From assembly GCF_002148795.1 (NCBI RefSeq), contig NZ_MPOB01000005.1, positions 301,023 to 365,022 on the forward strand: a stretch of DNA of 64,000 nt. The letters run 5' to 3'. Positions 1 to 9,654 of this stretch are shown here, piece by piece; the stretch's first letter is position 1; each line of letters begins with the position of its first letter. A model generated the notes under the pieces. The model worked only from the letters and a program-made list of their open reading frames with translations, ran no database searches and was not told where the DNA came from. The translations under genes were made by a program, and so were the position numbers. The stretch is from Oceanibaculum nanhaiense (lineage in GTDB: Bacteria > Pseudomonadota > Alphaproteobacteria > Oceanibaculales > Oceanibaculaceae).

Positions 1-1041
1 GACGCCGCGCTCGGTGATCAGGCCGGTGACCAGCCGGGCCGGCGTGACGTCGAAGCCGTAATTGGCGACGCTGCTCTCCTCCGGCGTCACCCGTACCGGC
101 AGTACCTCGCCATCCGCCGTGCGGCCCCAGACATGGGTGACCTCGGCGGCGTCGCGCTCCTCGATGGGGATGGCGCGCCCGTCGGACAGCGACCAGTCGA
201 TGGTTGGCGAGGGCAGCGCCACATAGAAGGGCACGCCATTGTCGCGCGCCGCCAGCGCCTTCAGATAGGTGCCGATCTTGTTGCAGACATCGCCGGTGGC
301 GGTGGTGCGGTCGGTGCCGACGATCACCATGTCCACCATGCCGTTCTGCATCAGATGGCCGCCGGCATTATCGACGATCACCTTGTGCGGCACGCCGTGA
401 TTGGCCAGCTCCCACGCCGTCAGCCCGGCGCCCTGGTTGCGCGGCCTTGTCTCGTCCACCCAGACCTGCACCGGGATGCCGCCGTCATGTGCCTGATAGA
501 TCGGCGAGGTCGCGGTGCCCCAATCCACCGTCGCCAGCCAGCCGGCATTGCAGTGGGTCAGGATATTGACCGGCTCGCCGGGATTCTTGCCGGCGGCGAT
601 GTCACGGATGATCGCCAGCCCGTGCCGGCCGATGGCGTGGTTGATCGCCACATCCTCGTCCGCGATCGCCCCGGCGCGGGCGAAGGCGGCGGCGGCACGC
701 CCGGCGGACGGCAGCGGCGCCAGCGTGCCGCGCATATCCTCCAGCGCCCAGCGCAGATTGATCGCGGTCGGCCTTGTGGCGGCCAGCGTGTCGATGGCGC
801 CTTCCAGCGCGGCGTCGGACGCGTCGGCGCGCATCGCCAGCCAGACGCCATAGGCCGCCGTGGCGCCGATCAGCGGCGCGCCGCGCACCAGCATGGCGCG
901 GATCGCCTCCGCCGCGTCGGCCAGCGTCTCCAGCCGCGCCAGCACGAACGCGTGCGGCAGCCGGGTCTGGTCGATGATCGAGACGGCCTGTCCGTCCGCG
1001 CTCGGCTGGATCGGCCGCATCGGGGTGCCCTTCACCTTCAT
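1..1041 (-). CDS. mtnA: S-methyl-5-thioribose-1-phosphate isomerase (partial, C-terminus cut by window edge)
   Basis: Isomerises methylthioribose-1-phosphate to methylthioribulose-1-phosphate in the methionine salvage pathway (cytosol). The frame stays open from an ATG at 1041 to the left edge, 347 codons, against a usual 360-370 residues, so only a short C-terminal tail is missing. An AGGAGG ribosome binding site lies a few bases upstream of this ATG. The catalytic Cys motif THCNAG is near residue 162 and the catalytic Asp motif [11 protein letters not shown] near residue 241, at the positions known for the Bacillus subtilis enzyme. It is divergent from purB. The preceding pathway enzyme, MTA phosphorylase, is encoded about 12 kb away on the other strand, so the pathway is split rather than an operon here. 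The eIF2B-alpha-like fold is shared with translation factors, but the active-site motifs make MtnA the clear choice. Confidence 0.95.
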   Translation of the reverse strand, partial: MKVKGTPMRPIQPSADGQAVSIIDQTRLPHAFVLARLETLADAAEAIRAMLVRGAPLIGATAAYGVWLAMRADASDAALEGAIDTLAATRPTAINLRWALEDMRGTLAPLPSAGRAAAAFARAGAIADEDVAINHAIGRHGLAIIRDIAAGKNPGEPVNILTHCNAGWLATVDWGTATSPIYQAHDGGIPVQVWVDETRPRNQGAGLTAWELANHGVPHKVIVDNAGGHLMQNGMVDMVIVGTDRTTATGDVCNKIGTYLKALAARDNGVPFYVALPSPTIDWSLSDGRAIPIEERDAAEVTHVWGRTADGEVLPVRVTPEESSVANYGFDVTPARLVTGLITERGV

Positions 1042-1152
1042 GCGATGCCTCCTTTCTTTTGCGTGGGCGTTACATGGCCCAATTCAGTATAGCCCCGGCG
1101 GCAGGATTGCTATACTCCGGCCCCGATATTCCGTAACGATGAAGACGAGCCC
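1042..1152. promoter_or_regulatory. Divergent mtnA/purB promoter region
   Basis: A 111-bp gap between two divergent genes must hold both promoters. It contains AGTATA at 1086-1091 and TATACT at 1111-1116. These form an inverted repeat, and each reads as a -10-like TATACT on one strand. No convincing -35 boxes were found, so the assignment is tentative. Confidence 0.3.
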
Positions 1153-2454
1153 ATGATTCCGCGCTATTCCCGTCCGGCCATGACCGCCATCTGGGCGCCC
1201 GAGAACCGATTCCGCATCTGGTTCGAGATTGAGGCGCACGCCACCGACGCGCTGGCCGAGCTGGGCGTGGTGCCGAAGGAGGCCGCCAAGGCGATCTGGG
1301 AGCGTGGCCAGGGCAAGGTCGATCCGGCGCGCATCGACGAGATCGAGCGCGAGGTGAAGCACGACGTCATCGCCTTCCTGACCAACCTTGCCGAGCATGT
1401 CGGTGAGGAAGCCCGCTTCGTCCATCAGGGCATGACCTCGTCGGACGTGCTGGATACCTGCCTGTCGGTGCAGCTGGCCGAGGCGACGGACATCCTGCTG
1501 GAGGATATCGACCAGCTGCTGGCCGCGCTGAAGCGCCGCGCCTATGAGTACAAGGATGTGGTCTGCATGGGCCGCAGCCACGGCATCCATGCCGAGCCGG
1601 TGACCTTCGGGCTGAAGCTGGCCACCTTCTATGCCGAGTTCAAGCGCAACCGCGACCGGCTGGCCGCCGCGCGCGAGGAGATCGCCACCTGTGCGATTTC
1701 CGGCGCCGTCGGCACCTTCGCCAACATCGACCCGCGCGTCGAGGCGCATGTCGCGAAAAAGCTGGGGCTGAATGTCGAGCCGATTTCCACCCAGGTGATC
1801 CCGCGCGACCGGCATGCGATGTATTTCGCGACGCTGGGTGTGATCGCCAGCTCCATCGAGCATCTGGCCATCGAGATCCGCCATCTGCAGCGCACCGAGG
1901 TACGCGAGGCGGAAGAGTATTTCTCGCCCGGCCAGAAGGGCAGCTCGGCGATGCCGCACAAGCGCAACCCGGTGCTGACCGAGAATCTGACCGGCCTCGC
2001 CCGGCTGGTGCGCGGCATGGCGATTCCGGCGATGGAGAATGTCGCGCTGTGGCACGAGCGCGACATCAGCCATTCCTCGGTCGAGCGGATGATCGCCCCT
2101 GACGCCACCGTGACGCTGGATTTCGCGCTGGCCCGTCTGACCGGCGTGATCGACAAGCTGGTGGTCTATCCCGACGCCATCGATAAGAACCTGAACCAGC
2201 TGGGCGGGCTGGTGTTCTCGCAGCGCGTGCTGCTGGCGCTGACGCAGGCCGGGGCCAGCCGCGAGGATTCCTACCGCCTCGTGCAGCGCAACGCCATGCA
2301 GGTCTGGGAAAAAGGCGCGAACTTCCTCGATCTGCTGAAGGCCGACAAGGACGTGACCGCGAAACTGTCCGAAGCCCAGCTGGAGGCGCTGTTCGACATG
2401 GGCTACCACACCAAGCATGTCGATACGATCTTCGCCCGGGTGTTCGGGGCGTAA
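1153..2454 (+). CDS. purB: Adenylosuccinate lyase
   Basis: Catalyses two fumarate-releasing steps of purine synthesis: SAICAR to AICAR, and adenylosuccinate to AMP. The 433-aa length is normal. The fumarase/aspartase superfamily signature GSSAMPHKRNP lies at about residues 263-273, with the flexible catalytic-serine loop. TSSDVLDT (about residue 96) and GRSHGIHAEP (about residue 138) carry the active-site residues of this family. The start is the ATG at 1153 because the N-terminus IPRYSRPAMTAIW matches the family start closely. It stands alone, divergent from mtnA, and ends in a strong rho-independent terminator. purC and purS lie 1.6 kb downstream on the same strand but are separated by a divergent gene pair. 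High confidence. Confidence 0.97.
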   Translation: MIPRYSRPAMTAIWAPENRFRIWFEIEAHATDALAELGVVPKEAAKAIWERGQGKVDPARIDEIEREVKHDVIAFLTNLAEHVGEEARFVHQGMTSSDVLDTCLSVQLAEATDILLEDIDQLLAALKRRAYEYKDVVCMGRSHGIHAEPVTFGLKLATFYAEFKRNRDRLAAAREEIATCAISGAVGTFANIDPRVEAHVAKKLGLNVEPISTQVIPRDRHAMYFATLGVIASSIEHLAIEIRHLQRTEVREAEEYFSPGQKGSSAMPHKRNPVLTENLTGLARLVRGMAIPAMENVALWHERDISHSSVERMIAPDATVTLDFALARLTGVIDKLVVYPDAIDKNLNQLGGLVFSQRVLLALTQAGASREDSYRLVQRNAMQVWEKGANFLDLLKADKDVTAKLSEAQLEALFDMGYHTKHVDTIFARVFGA

Positions 2455-2479
2455 GGCCAGAACAGCGAGCCGAAAAGCA

Positions 2480-2509
2480 AATGCCCGGGCAAGACCCGGG
2501 CATTTTTTT
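2480..2509 (+). terminator. Rho-independent terminator of purB
   Basis: A 10-bp perfect stem (AATGCCCGGG at 2480-2489 pairing with CCCGGGCATT at 2495-2504) has a 5-nt loop and is followed by a run of T residues to 2509. It begins 26 bp after the purB stop codon. Confidence 0.85.
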
Positions 2510-2512
2510 CGC

Positions 2513-2613
2513 CGTCACGCCCGGCCTTGTGCCGGGGGTCCAGGGTTCAGCTTACTGGATCATTGGACGAGTAGGCTGATACCTGGATTCCCGGGACAAG
2601 CCCGGGAATGACA
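2513..2613. repeat. Intergenic palindromic repeat pair (REP/BIME-like)
   Basis: Two palindromic units flank about 35 bp of unique sequence. One is a CGTCACGCCCGGCC-type unit ending in GGGGGTCCAGGG (2513-2545). The other is CCTGGATT followed by CCCGGGACAAGCCCGGG and AATGAC (2582-2612). The same two unit types recur at 22211-22323 and 43630-43882, always between genes and oriented tail to tail. Confidence 0.7.
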
Positions 2614-2631
2614 TGCTGAGTTGGGGGCGGG

Positions 2632-2952
2632 TTACTCCGCCGTGATCTGGCGCTGCGCCTCGTCGAGCATCTCTTCCATCTGCTTCAGCAGGCGATGCTC
2701 GCTCATCTCCAGCTTGGCGGTCTCGAAATCGGCCATCAGCTTGGCGATGACATCGTCATGGCCGGGCTTCTCGAAGTCGGATTCGACGACGCTCTTGGCA
2801 TATTCCTCGGCTTTGTCGCCGGTGTGGCCCAGCAGCCCGGCCGCCCACAGCCCGACAAGCTTGTTGCGCCGCATGATGATCTTGAAGCGGAGTTCCGCAT
2901 CGTGCTTGAACTTGTTCTCGAAGGCCTGTTCGCGCTCGCTGAAAGACGCCAT
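2632..2952 (-). CDS. DUF1476 family protein (alphaproteobacterial F1-ATPase zeta inhibitor)
   Basis: A 106-aa, highly charged, helical protein beginning MASFSEREQAFENKF. The DUF1476 family includes the zeta subunit characterised in Paracoccus and relatives, which binds F1F0 ATP synthase and blocks ATP hydrolysis by inserting its N-terminal helix. The conserved stretch RRNKLVGLWAAGLLG is at about residues 28-42. An upstream in-frame start at 3000 would add 16 unconserved residues. The ATG at 2952 has a GGAG ribosome binding site and fits family length, so it is preferred. The gene is divergent from the NRDE gene. Family identity is firm; the inhibitor role here is by homology. Confidence 0.88.
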   Translation of the reverse strand: MASFSEREQAFENKFKHDAELRFKIIMRRNKLVGLWAAGLLGHTGDKAEEYAKSVVESDFEKPGHDDVIAKLMADFETAKLEMSEHRLLKQMEEMLDEAQRQITAE

Positions 2953-3088
2953 GCTGCTGCTCCGCTCTGTTACCTTGCATCGACGGCGCATCCGCGCCAC
3001 TCACTTCCCATATAGGGTTGCGCCCTTATCTACGCTATCGCCCTGCGATTCTGAACCATCAATTTCGTGACGCTTTCCGGAAAATGCC

Positions 3089-3883
3089 ATGTGCACCGTC
3101 ATTCTGTTGCATCGTCCCGGCCATGACTGGCCGGTCCTGATCGCCGCCAACCGGGACGAGATGGCCGGCCGGCCCTGGCAGCCGCCGGCCCGGCACTGGG
3201 AAGATCGGCCGGACGTGACAGCCGGGCTCGACGTGCTGGCGGGCGGAAGCTGGCTTGGTCTCAACGACCATGGCGTGGCGGCGGCGATTCTGAACCGGGT
3301 CGGCACACTGGGCCCGGCCCCCGGCAAGCGCAGCCGGGGCGAGCTGGTGCTGGATGCGCTGGACCATGCCGACGCGGCGCTGGCGGCGGAAGCGCTGGCC
3401 GATCTCGATCCCGCCGCCTACCGGCCTTTCAATATGCTGCTGGCCGACAGCGATGGCGGCTACTGGCTGCGCAGCGAAGGTGGCGCGGGCGGCCATATCG
3501 AATTGCACCCGCTGCCGCCTGGCCTGCATATGCTGACGGCGCGCGACATCGACGACCGCACCAGCCCGCGTATCGACCGCTACCTGCCTCTGTTCGAGAA
3601 CGCCGCCGTGCCCGATCCCGTCACCGGTGACTGGACGGAATGGTGCAATCTGATGGCCGCCACGGAGCATGATCCCGCGGCCGGCCCGCGCGGCGCCATG
3701 ACCATTCGCCCCGAGGATGGCGGCGGGAATGGCTTCGGCACCGTCTCCTCCTCGCTGATCGCGCTTCCGCGCCCGACCGGGCCGGGAGAGGCTCTCCTGA
3801 AGCCGGTCTGGCTGTTCGCACCAGGCGCGCCGGATGCGACGGAATATGAACCGGTGTCGCTCGACCAGAAGAGACAAGGCTAA
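3089..3883 (+). CDS. NRDE family protein (TANGO2-like)
   Basis: A 264-aa protein starting Met-Cys-Thr and carrying the family-defining NRDE motif (residues 22-25, in AANRDEMAGRP). The NRDE/TANGO2 family has an Ntn-hydrolase-like fold in which Cys2 becomes the N-terminal residue after Met removal, but the substrate is unknown. Eukaryotic TANGO2 has been linked to Golgi organisation and to haem or lipid homeostasis; bacterial members are uncharacterised. Further conserved pieces are GGSWLGLNDHGVAA and a C-terminal GTVSSSLIAL stretch. It is divergent from the DUF1476 gene and precedes purC by 124 bp, with a promoter in between, so it is probably its own transcription unit. Confidence 0.9.
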   Translation: MCTVILLHRPGHDWPVLIAANRDEMAGRPWQPPARHWEDRPDVTAGLDVLAGGSWLGLNDHGVAAAILNRVGTLGPAPGKRSRGELVLDALDHADAALAAEALADLDPAAYRPFNMLLADSDGGYWLRSEGGAGGHIELHPLPPGLHMLTARDIDDRTSPRIDRYLPLFENAAVPDPVTGDWTEWCNLMAATEHDPAAGPRGAMTIRPEDGGGNGFGTVSSSLIALPRPTGPGEALLKPVWLFAPGAPDATEYEPVSLDQKRQG

Positions 3884-3901
3884 GCCTGCCATTCACTCAC
3901 A

Positions 3902-3930
3902 TTGTTTCGCCTCCGGCTTCCTGCTATAGG
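3902..3930 (+). promoter_or_regulatory. Putative sigma70-type promoter for purC
   Basis: TTGTTT at 3902-3907 is followed after 17 bp by TATAGG at 3925-3930, 78 bp upstream of the purC start. The spacing is ideal and the -10 is fair. Flanking GCCTCC and GGAGGC form a small hairpin across the spacer. Confidence 0.45.
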
Positions 3931-4007
3931 GAGGCGAAAGCGACAGGCGCGCGACCGCGCAGCGTGCGCTGCCCCTGTTCGGGGTTCCTTCTCGGGAGTT
4001 TCTCCAT

Positions 4008-4772
4008 ATGGCCAGACGCAGACGCATCTATGAGGGCAAGGCCAAGGTCCTGTTCGAAGGGCCGGAGCCCGGCACTCTGGTGCAGTATTTCAAGGACGAC
4101 GCCACCGCCTTCAATAACCAGAAGCATGGCGTCATTACCGGCAAGGGGGTGCTGAACAACCGCATCTCCGAGTTCCTGATGCAGCGTCTTATCGAGATCG
4201 GCATCCCGACCCATTTCGTGCGCCGGCTGAACATGCGCGAGCAGCTGGTCCGCGAGGTCGAGATCATTCCGGTCGAGGTGGTGGTGCGCAACATCGCCGC
4301 CGGGTCGCTGGTGAAGCGCTTCGGCGTGCCGGAAGGCCAGCTGCTGCCGCGTGCCATCGTCGAGTATTATTACAAGTCGGATTCGCTGGGCGACCCGATG
4401 ATCTCGGAAGAGCACATCACCGCCTTCGGCTGGGCGACGACGCAGGAGATCGACGACATCCTGGCGCTGTCGCTGCGGGTGAACGACTTCCTGACCGGCC
4501 TGTTCGTGGGCATCGGCCTGCGGCTCGTCGATTTCAAGCTGGAATTCGGGCGGCTGTACAGCGAGGACGAGATGCGTATCGTCCTCGCCGACGAACTCAG
4601 CCCGGATAACATGCGGCTGTGGGACGCCAAGACCAACGAGAAGATGGACAAGGACCGCTTCCGTCAGGATCTGGGTGGCGTGAAGGAAGCCTATCAGGAG
4701 GTTGCGCGGCGCCTGGGCATCCTGCCCGAGGGCGGCCCGACCGACATGAAGGGCCCGAAGGTGATGCAGTAG
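4008..4772 (+). CDS. purC: Phosphoribosylaminoimidazole-succinocarboxamide synthase
   Basis: SAICAR synthase joins aspartate to CAIR using ATP, upstream of the PurB step in purine synthesis. The 254-aa length is standard for the compact bacterial form. The N-terminal ATP-binding segment [11 protein letters not shown] (about residues 6-16), FKDDATAFN (about 30-38), and [17 protein letters not shown] with FELEFG-like FKLEFGR and downstream [12 protein letters not shown] are the canonical conserved blocks. The ATG at 4008 has a GGGAG ribosome binding site. It is followed 50 bp later by purS, the usual order for alphaproteobacterial purC-purS-purQ-purL, although purQ is not next here. Confidence 0.97.
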   Translation: MARRRRIYEGKAKVLFEGPEPGTLVQYFKDDATAFNNQKHGVITGKGVLNNRISEFLMQRLIEIGIPTHFVRRLNMREQLVREVEIIPVEVVVRNIAAGSLVKRFGVPEGQLLPRAIVEYYYKSDSLGDPMISEEHITAFGWATTQEIDDILALSLRVNDFLTGLFVGIGLRLVDFKLEFGRLYSEDEMRIVLADELSPDNMRLWDAKTNEKMDKDRFRQDLGGVKEAYQEVARRLGILPEGGPTDMKGPKVMQ

Positions 4773-4822
4773 CCGCCAGGGCTGCTACATTGTTTTTCTG
4801 CGACTAACGGAAAGCGGAATCT

Positions 4823-5065
4823 GTGAAGGCGAAAGTACATATCACGCTGAAGAACGGCGTTCTCGACCCGCAGGGCAAGGCCATCCACCATGCGCTGGAA
4901 GTGCTGGGCTTCACCGGCATCGGGGACGTCCGGCAGGGCAAGTATATCGAGCTCGATCTCGCGGAGAGCGACCCGGCAAAGGCCAAGGCGGCGGCGGAGG
5001 AGATGTGCCGCAAGCTGCTGGCCAACACGGTGATCGAGAATTATTCCGTCGAGGTGGTGGCCTGA
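4823..5065 (+). CDS. purS: Phosphoribosylformylglycinamidine synthase subunit PurS
   Basis: An 80-aa protein that bridges PurQ and PurL in the three-subunit FGAM synthase and helps channel ammonia from glutamine. The sequence has the family features: an N-terminal KVHITLKNGVLDPQGKAI strand-turn and the GFTGIGDVRQGKYIEL block. The start is GTG at 4823, preceded by an AAGCGGA-like ribosome binding site; no ATG fits. It lies 50 bp after purC. Unusually, the next gene is a methyltransferase overlapping its 3' end instead of purQ, so purQ and purL must be elsewhere in the genome. Confidence 0.95.
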   Translation: MKAKVHITLKNGVLDPQGKAIHHALEVLGFTGIGDVRQGKYIELDLAESDPAKAKAAAEEMCRKLLANTVIENYSVEVVA

Positions 5066-5697
5066 CGGCGCCAGCCGACAGCGGCTACCGGCGCCGGCTG
5101 GAGGCGCTTTACCTGCCCCGGCTGGACCGCCACCGCATCGGGCCGGAAGCCCAGGCGTGGCCTAACATCTTCGAACAGTCTGTCCGTTTCATCGCGCTGG
5201 CCGATATCGGTATCAAGCCGGATGATACGGTGCTAGACGCCGGCTGCGGGCTGGGCGATTTCGCCACCTATCTGGGCGAACATGATTTTCAGGGCCGGTA
5301 TATCGGCATCGATGCGCTGCCGCAGATGGTGGAGCGCGCGCGCCGTGCCCGTTTCGCCGACGGCTTCGACATAAGCTTTGACTGTGCCGATATCCGCGAT
5401 GCGCCGGAACGCTGGCAGGCGGACATTGTGGTCGCCAGCGGTATTTTCGTGGAGATGACCGAGGAGGAAGCGCGGGAGACCATCGCCGCGTTGTTCCGGG
5501 CCTGCCGCCGGGGGGTCGCCTTCACCTCGCTGTCGAGCTGGGACCGCTCAGAGAATGAGGAAGGGTTCCTGCGGCTCGACCCGTTGCGCACGCTGGATTT
5601 CTGCCGCACCCTGTCGCCGCGCCTGCTGTTGCGGCACGAGTATTTCTACAGCGATTTCGCGATCTACATGTACCGGGACCTGCCAGACGTCAATTAG
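5005..5697 (+). CDS. Class I SAM-dependent methyltransferase
   Basis: Protein of up to 230 aa with a Rossmann methyltransferase fold. Motif I is VLDAGCGLGDFATYLGE at about residues 75-91, the acidic motif II region is YIGIDALPQMVERARR, and DCADI follows in motif III position. The substrate is not identifiable. The longest frame begins at GTG 5005, which has GGAGGAG just upstream but overlaps purS by 61 bp. The first 20 residues look unlike a folded domain, so translation may start later, just after the purS stop at 5065, perhaps by coupling from a non-AUG codon. It sits where purQ normally sits. The reading frame is intact, so it is not a purQ remnant. Confidence 0.8.
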   Translation: MPQAAGQHGDRELFRRGGGLTAPADSGYRRRLEALYLPRLDRHRIGPEAQAWPNIFEQSVRFIALADIGIKPDDTVLDAGCGLGDFATYLGEHDFQGRYIGIDALPQMVERARRARFADGFDISFDCADIRDAPERWQADIVVASGIFVEMTEEEARETIAALFRACRRGVAFTSLSSWDRSENEEGFLRLDPLRTLDFCRTLSPRLLLRHEYFYSDFAIYMYRDLPDVN

Positions 5698-5719
5698 CGA
5701 GGCGTCAATTAGCCAGGCG

Positions 5720-5940
5720 TCAGTTGGCTGGACGGTCCAGCAACTGTTCCAGCACGAAGACGCGGATGGCGCTGGACAGGTTGGCGGCGCGCTCCCGATC
5801 GATGCTCTCGACGAGGGCGTTCACGGACAGGCGCTGACGTTTCGCGAGCACCTGAAGCTGTTCCCAGAAAATATCTTCCAGCGAAACGCTGGTGCGATGC
5901 CCGGCAATGACGACCGAACGCTTGCGGATGGTTGTCGCGC

Positions 5941-5944
<4 letters not shown>
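5720..5944 (-). CDS. Ribbon-helix-helix domain protein
   Basis: A 74-aa protein, [20 protein letters not shown] followed by [10 protein letters not shown] and a helix pair, matching the RHH_4 type of ribbon-helix-helix domain found widely in alphaproteobacteria. Such domains usually bind DNA as dimers through the basic N-terminal strand (here [16 protein letters not shown]). The GTG start at 5944 overlaps the fumC stop in a GTGA arrangement, so the two are translationally coupled with fumC first. The tight pairing suggests a regulator tied to fumC expression, but its target is unknown. No toxin partner is adjacent, so an antitoxin role is unlikely. Confidence 0.8.
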
Positions 5945-7371
<1,427 letters not shown>

Positions 7372-7484
7372 GACACCCTCATCATCCTTGCGAAACGGTT
7401 GCAAGGTCATATGGGTTGCCAGAAAACCGAATGCACCCTCCGGTAGGGGGCGGGTGCTATGCCGTGGAAACTACCCTGATAGGA

Positions 7485-8696
7485 TTATTCAGCCGCCCGG
7501 GGCAGGTTCAGATAGCCGTCGCGGGTCTGCGGCAGCTTCTTGCCCAGGATGCGCGAGGCGACCATGGTGCGCAGCACCTGCGCGGTGCCGCCGCCGATGG
7601 TGAACATGCGGGCATCGCGGACCATGCGCTCCAGCGGGTTGTTGCGCGAATAGCCGGCCGCGCCGTGCAGCTGGAGGGCATTGTTGGTCACCGTTACCGC
7701 CATTTCCGAGGCGAACACCTTGGCCTGGGCGGCGGCGGTCGGCTCCGGGAAGGGCTCGTCGCTGACGGCGGCGTTGTGGATCAGGGCGCGCGCCGCCTCC
7801 ACATTGATCGACATGTCGGCCAGCATGAATTGCAGCCCCTGGAACTCGAAGATCGGCCGGCCGAACTGCTCGCGCTTCTTCACGAAGTCCAGCGCCGTCT
7901 CGTAGGCGCCCGCCGCGATGCCCAGCGCCACGGTGGCCGCGCCCACGCGCTGGCTGTTATAGGCGTTCATCAGCCCGGCGAAGCCGCGGCGGATGCCTTC
8001 TGGCGGCACCAGCGCCATGTCGGCGGAGATTTCCAGATCCTCGAAGAACACCTCGGTCTCCGGGATGCCGCGCAGGCCCATGGTCGGCTCGCGCTTGCCG
8101 ATGCGCAGGCCCTTGGGGTCGATGCCGTTCTCCGGGTCACGCACGGCGATGAAGCCGCCGATGCCCTGCTCGACGCCATCCTCAAACACGCGGGCGAAGA
8201 TCAGGTGCAGCTTGGAGACGCCGCCGCCTGTGATCCAGTGCTTCTTGCCGTTGATGACATAGCGGTCGCCCTTCTTTTCGGCGCGGGTCGTCATCTCGGT
8301 GGCGGCGCTGCCGGCATCTGGCTCGGTAATGCAGATCGCCGGCTTGTCGCCCTTCAGCACCAGGCTGGCCGCCAGCTTCTTCTGCGCCTCGGTGCCATAG
8401 GCCATGATGGCGCCGATGGCGCCCATATTGGCCTCAACCGCGATGCGGCCGGTCACACCGCAGACCTTCGCCATCTCCTCGATCAGCAGGCAGGTCTCCA
8501 GATAGCCCAGCCCCTGGCCCCCATAGGCCTGCGGGATGGTCATGCCGAAGAAGCCGGCATCGCGCAGCGCGGCCACATTGTCCCAGGGATATTGCTCGCT
8601 GCGGTCCACCTCGGCGGCGCGCGGGGCGATCACGCTCTGGGCCAGCTCACGGGCACGGGCGCGGAAGGCAAGCTGGGCGTCGGTCAGGCGGGTCAT
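7485..8696 (-). CDS. Acyl-CoA dehydrogenase family protein, 3-sulfinopropanoyl-CoA desulfinase-like
   Basis: A 403-aa FAD protein with the acyl-CoA dehydrogenase fold: FAD/substrate segment ICITEPDAGS (121-130), KKHWITGGG (151-159), REQFGRPIFEFQGLQ (275-289) and the C-terminal LHGAAGYSRNNPLERMVRD helix. Ordinary family members use a catalytic Glu in a YEGT-like motif; here it reads IGGGT (367-371). The alternative helix-G Glu position reads NSQR, with Gln249. Arg84 and a Gln near 246 are hallmarks I recall for the desulfinase of Advenella, which splits sulfite from 3-sulfinopropanoyl-CoA without net oxidation. That makes a desulfinase-type reaction more likely than dehydrogenation, by inference. 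The start at 8696 has a GAGGAAA site; an alternative ATG lies at 8714. Confidence 0.85.
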   Translation of the reverse strand: MTRLTDAQLAFRARARELAQSVIAPRAAEVDRSEQYPWDNVAALRDAGFFGMTIPQAYGGQGLGYLETCLLIEEMAKVCGVTGRIAVEANMGAIGAIMAYGTEAQKKLAASLVLKGDKPAICITEPDAGSAATEMTTRAEKKGDRYVINGKKHWITGGGVSKLHLIFARVFEDGVEQGIGGFIAVRDPENGIDPKGLRIGKREPTMGLRGIPETEVFFEDLEISADMALVPPEGIRRGFAGLMNAYNSQRVGAATVALGIAAGAYETALDFVKKREQFGRPIFEFQGLQFMLADMSINVEAARALIHNAAVSDEPFPEPTAAAQAKVFASEMAVTVTNNALQLHGAAGYSRNNPLERMVRDARMFTIGGGTAQVLRTMVASRILGKKLPQTRDGYLNLPRAAE

Positions 8697-8782
8697 GGTC
8701 GTTTCCTCAGACATTGATTAGTTTTGCTGGGAATCTAGGCCATGACCCGGCGGCGGCAAAGCCCCTTCGATGCAGGGCAGCC

Positions 8783-9646
8783 TTACGGCCACTTCGCCAT
8801 GGGTGGCATCGACATCAGGATCGCCTCGGTATTGCCGCCGGTCATCAGGCCAAACTTCGTGCCGCGGTCGTGCAGCAGGTTGAACTCGACATAGCGGCCA
8901 CGCCGCACCAGCTGGTGCTCGCGCTGCGCCTCGGTCCAGGGCTTCTCCATATGTTTGGCCACGAGGGCGGGATAGGCCTCTAGGAAGGCAAGCCCGACAT
9001 CGCGGGTGAAGGCGAAGTCCTTCTCCCAGTCCTTGTCGAGATAGTCGTAGAAGATGCCGCCGACGCCGCGCGGTTCGCCCCGGTGCGGCAGGAAGAAATA
9101 CTCGTCGCACCATTTCTTGAAGCGCTCGTAGTAATCCGCGCCATGCCGGTCACAGGCGGATTTCAGCGCGCCGTGGAAGAAGGCGGTATCCTCCGCATCC
9201 GGCACCATCGGCGTCAGGTCGGCGCCACCGCCGAACCAGGCCTTGGTGGTGACGATATGGCGGGTGTTCATGTGCACCGCCGGCACCAGCGGGGAGTGCA
9301 TATGCGCCACCAGCGAGATGCCGGTGGCCCAGAAGCGCGGATCTTTGTCGGCGCCCGGTATCTGCGCGCGGAACTGTTCGGAGAATTCGCCATGCACGGT
9401 GGAGATATTCACCCCCACCTTTTCGAACACCCGGCCACGCATGACCGACATGACGCCGCCGCCGCCTTCCGGACGGTCCCAGGCCTTACGCTCGAACCGC
9501 CCCGCCGGCAGGTCGGAGAGGGAGCCGGCATAGCTGTCTTCCAATGCCTCGAAGGCGGCGCAGATGCGGTCGCGCAAGTCCCGGAACCAGTCGGTGGCCT
9601 GTTGCTTGCGGGCTTCTGTCAGGGCAGTGCTTTGCGAATCGCTCAT
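8783..9646 (-). CDS. hemF: Oxygen-dependent coproporphyrinogen III oxidase
   Basis: Converts coproporphyrinogen III to protoporphyrinogen IX with O2, a late step of haem synthesis. The 287-aa length is normal. Signature segments are [44 protein letters not shown] and [18 protein letters not shown], ending in [18 protein letters not shown]. The start at 9646 has an AAGAAG element upstream. trmL is immediately upstream on the same strand, with its stop at 9655, so the two probably share a transcript. The bc1 genes on the opposite strand are consumers of haem, although the two units are separate. Confidence 0.97.
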   Translation of the reverse strand: MSDSQSTALTEARKQQATDWFRDLRDRICAAFEALEDSYAGSLSDLPAGRFERKAWDRPEGGGGVMSVMRGRVFEKVGVNISTVHGEFSEQFRAQIPGADKDPRFWATGISLVAHMHSPLVPAVHMNTRHIVTTKAWFGGGADLTPMVPDAEDTAFFHGALKSACDRHGADYYERFKKWCDEYFFLPHRGEPRGVGGIFYDYLDKDWEKDFAFTRDVGLAFLEAYPALVAKHMEKPWTEAQREHQLVRRGRYVEFNLLHDRGTKFGLMTGGNTEAILMSMPPMAKWP

Positions 9647-9654
9647 GTTTCTTC

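Noticed and set aside
1084-2418. Long antisense frame (444 codons) opposite purB
   Set aside because: Shadow frame caused by codon bias in GC-rich DNA; it has Gln/His/Arg-rich low-complexity composition and no family resemblance, while the purB frame is clear.
5063-5697. Frameshifted purQ remnant after purS
   Set aside because: The frame is intact and has methyltransferase motif I (DAGCGLGDF), with no glutamine amidotransferase motifs.
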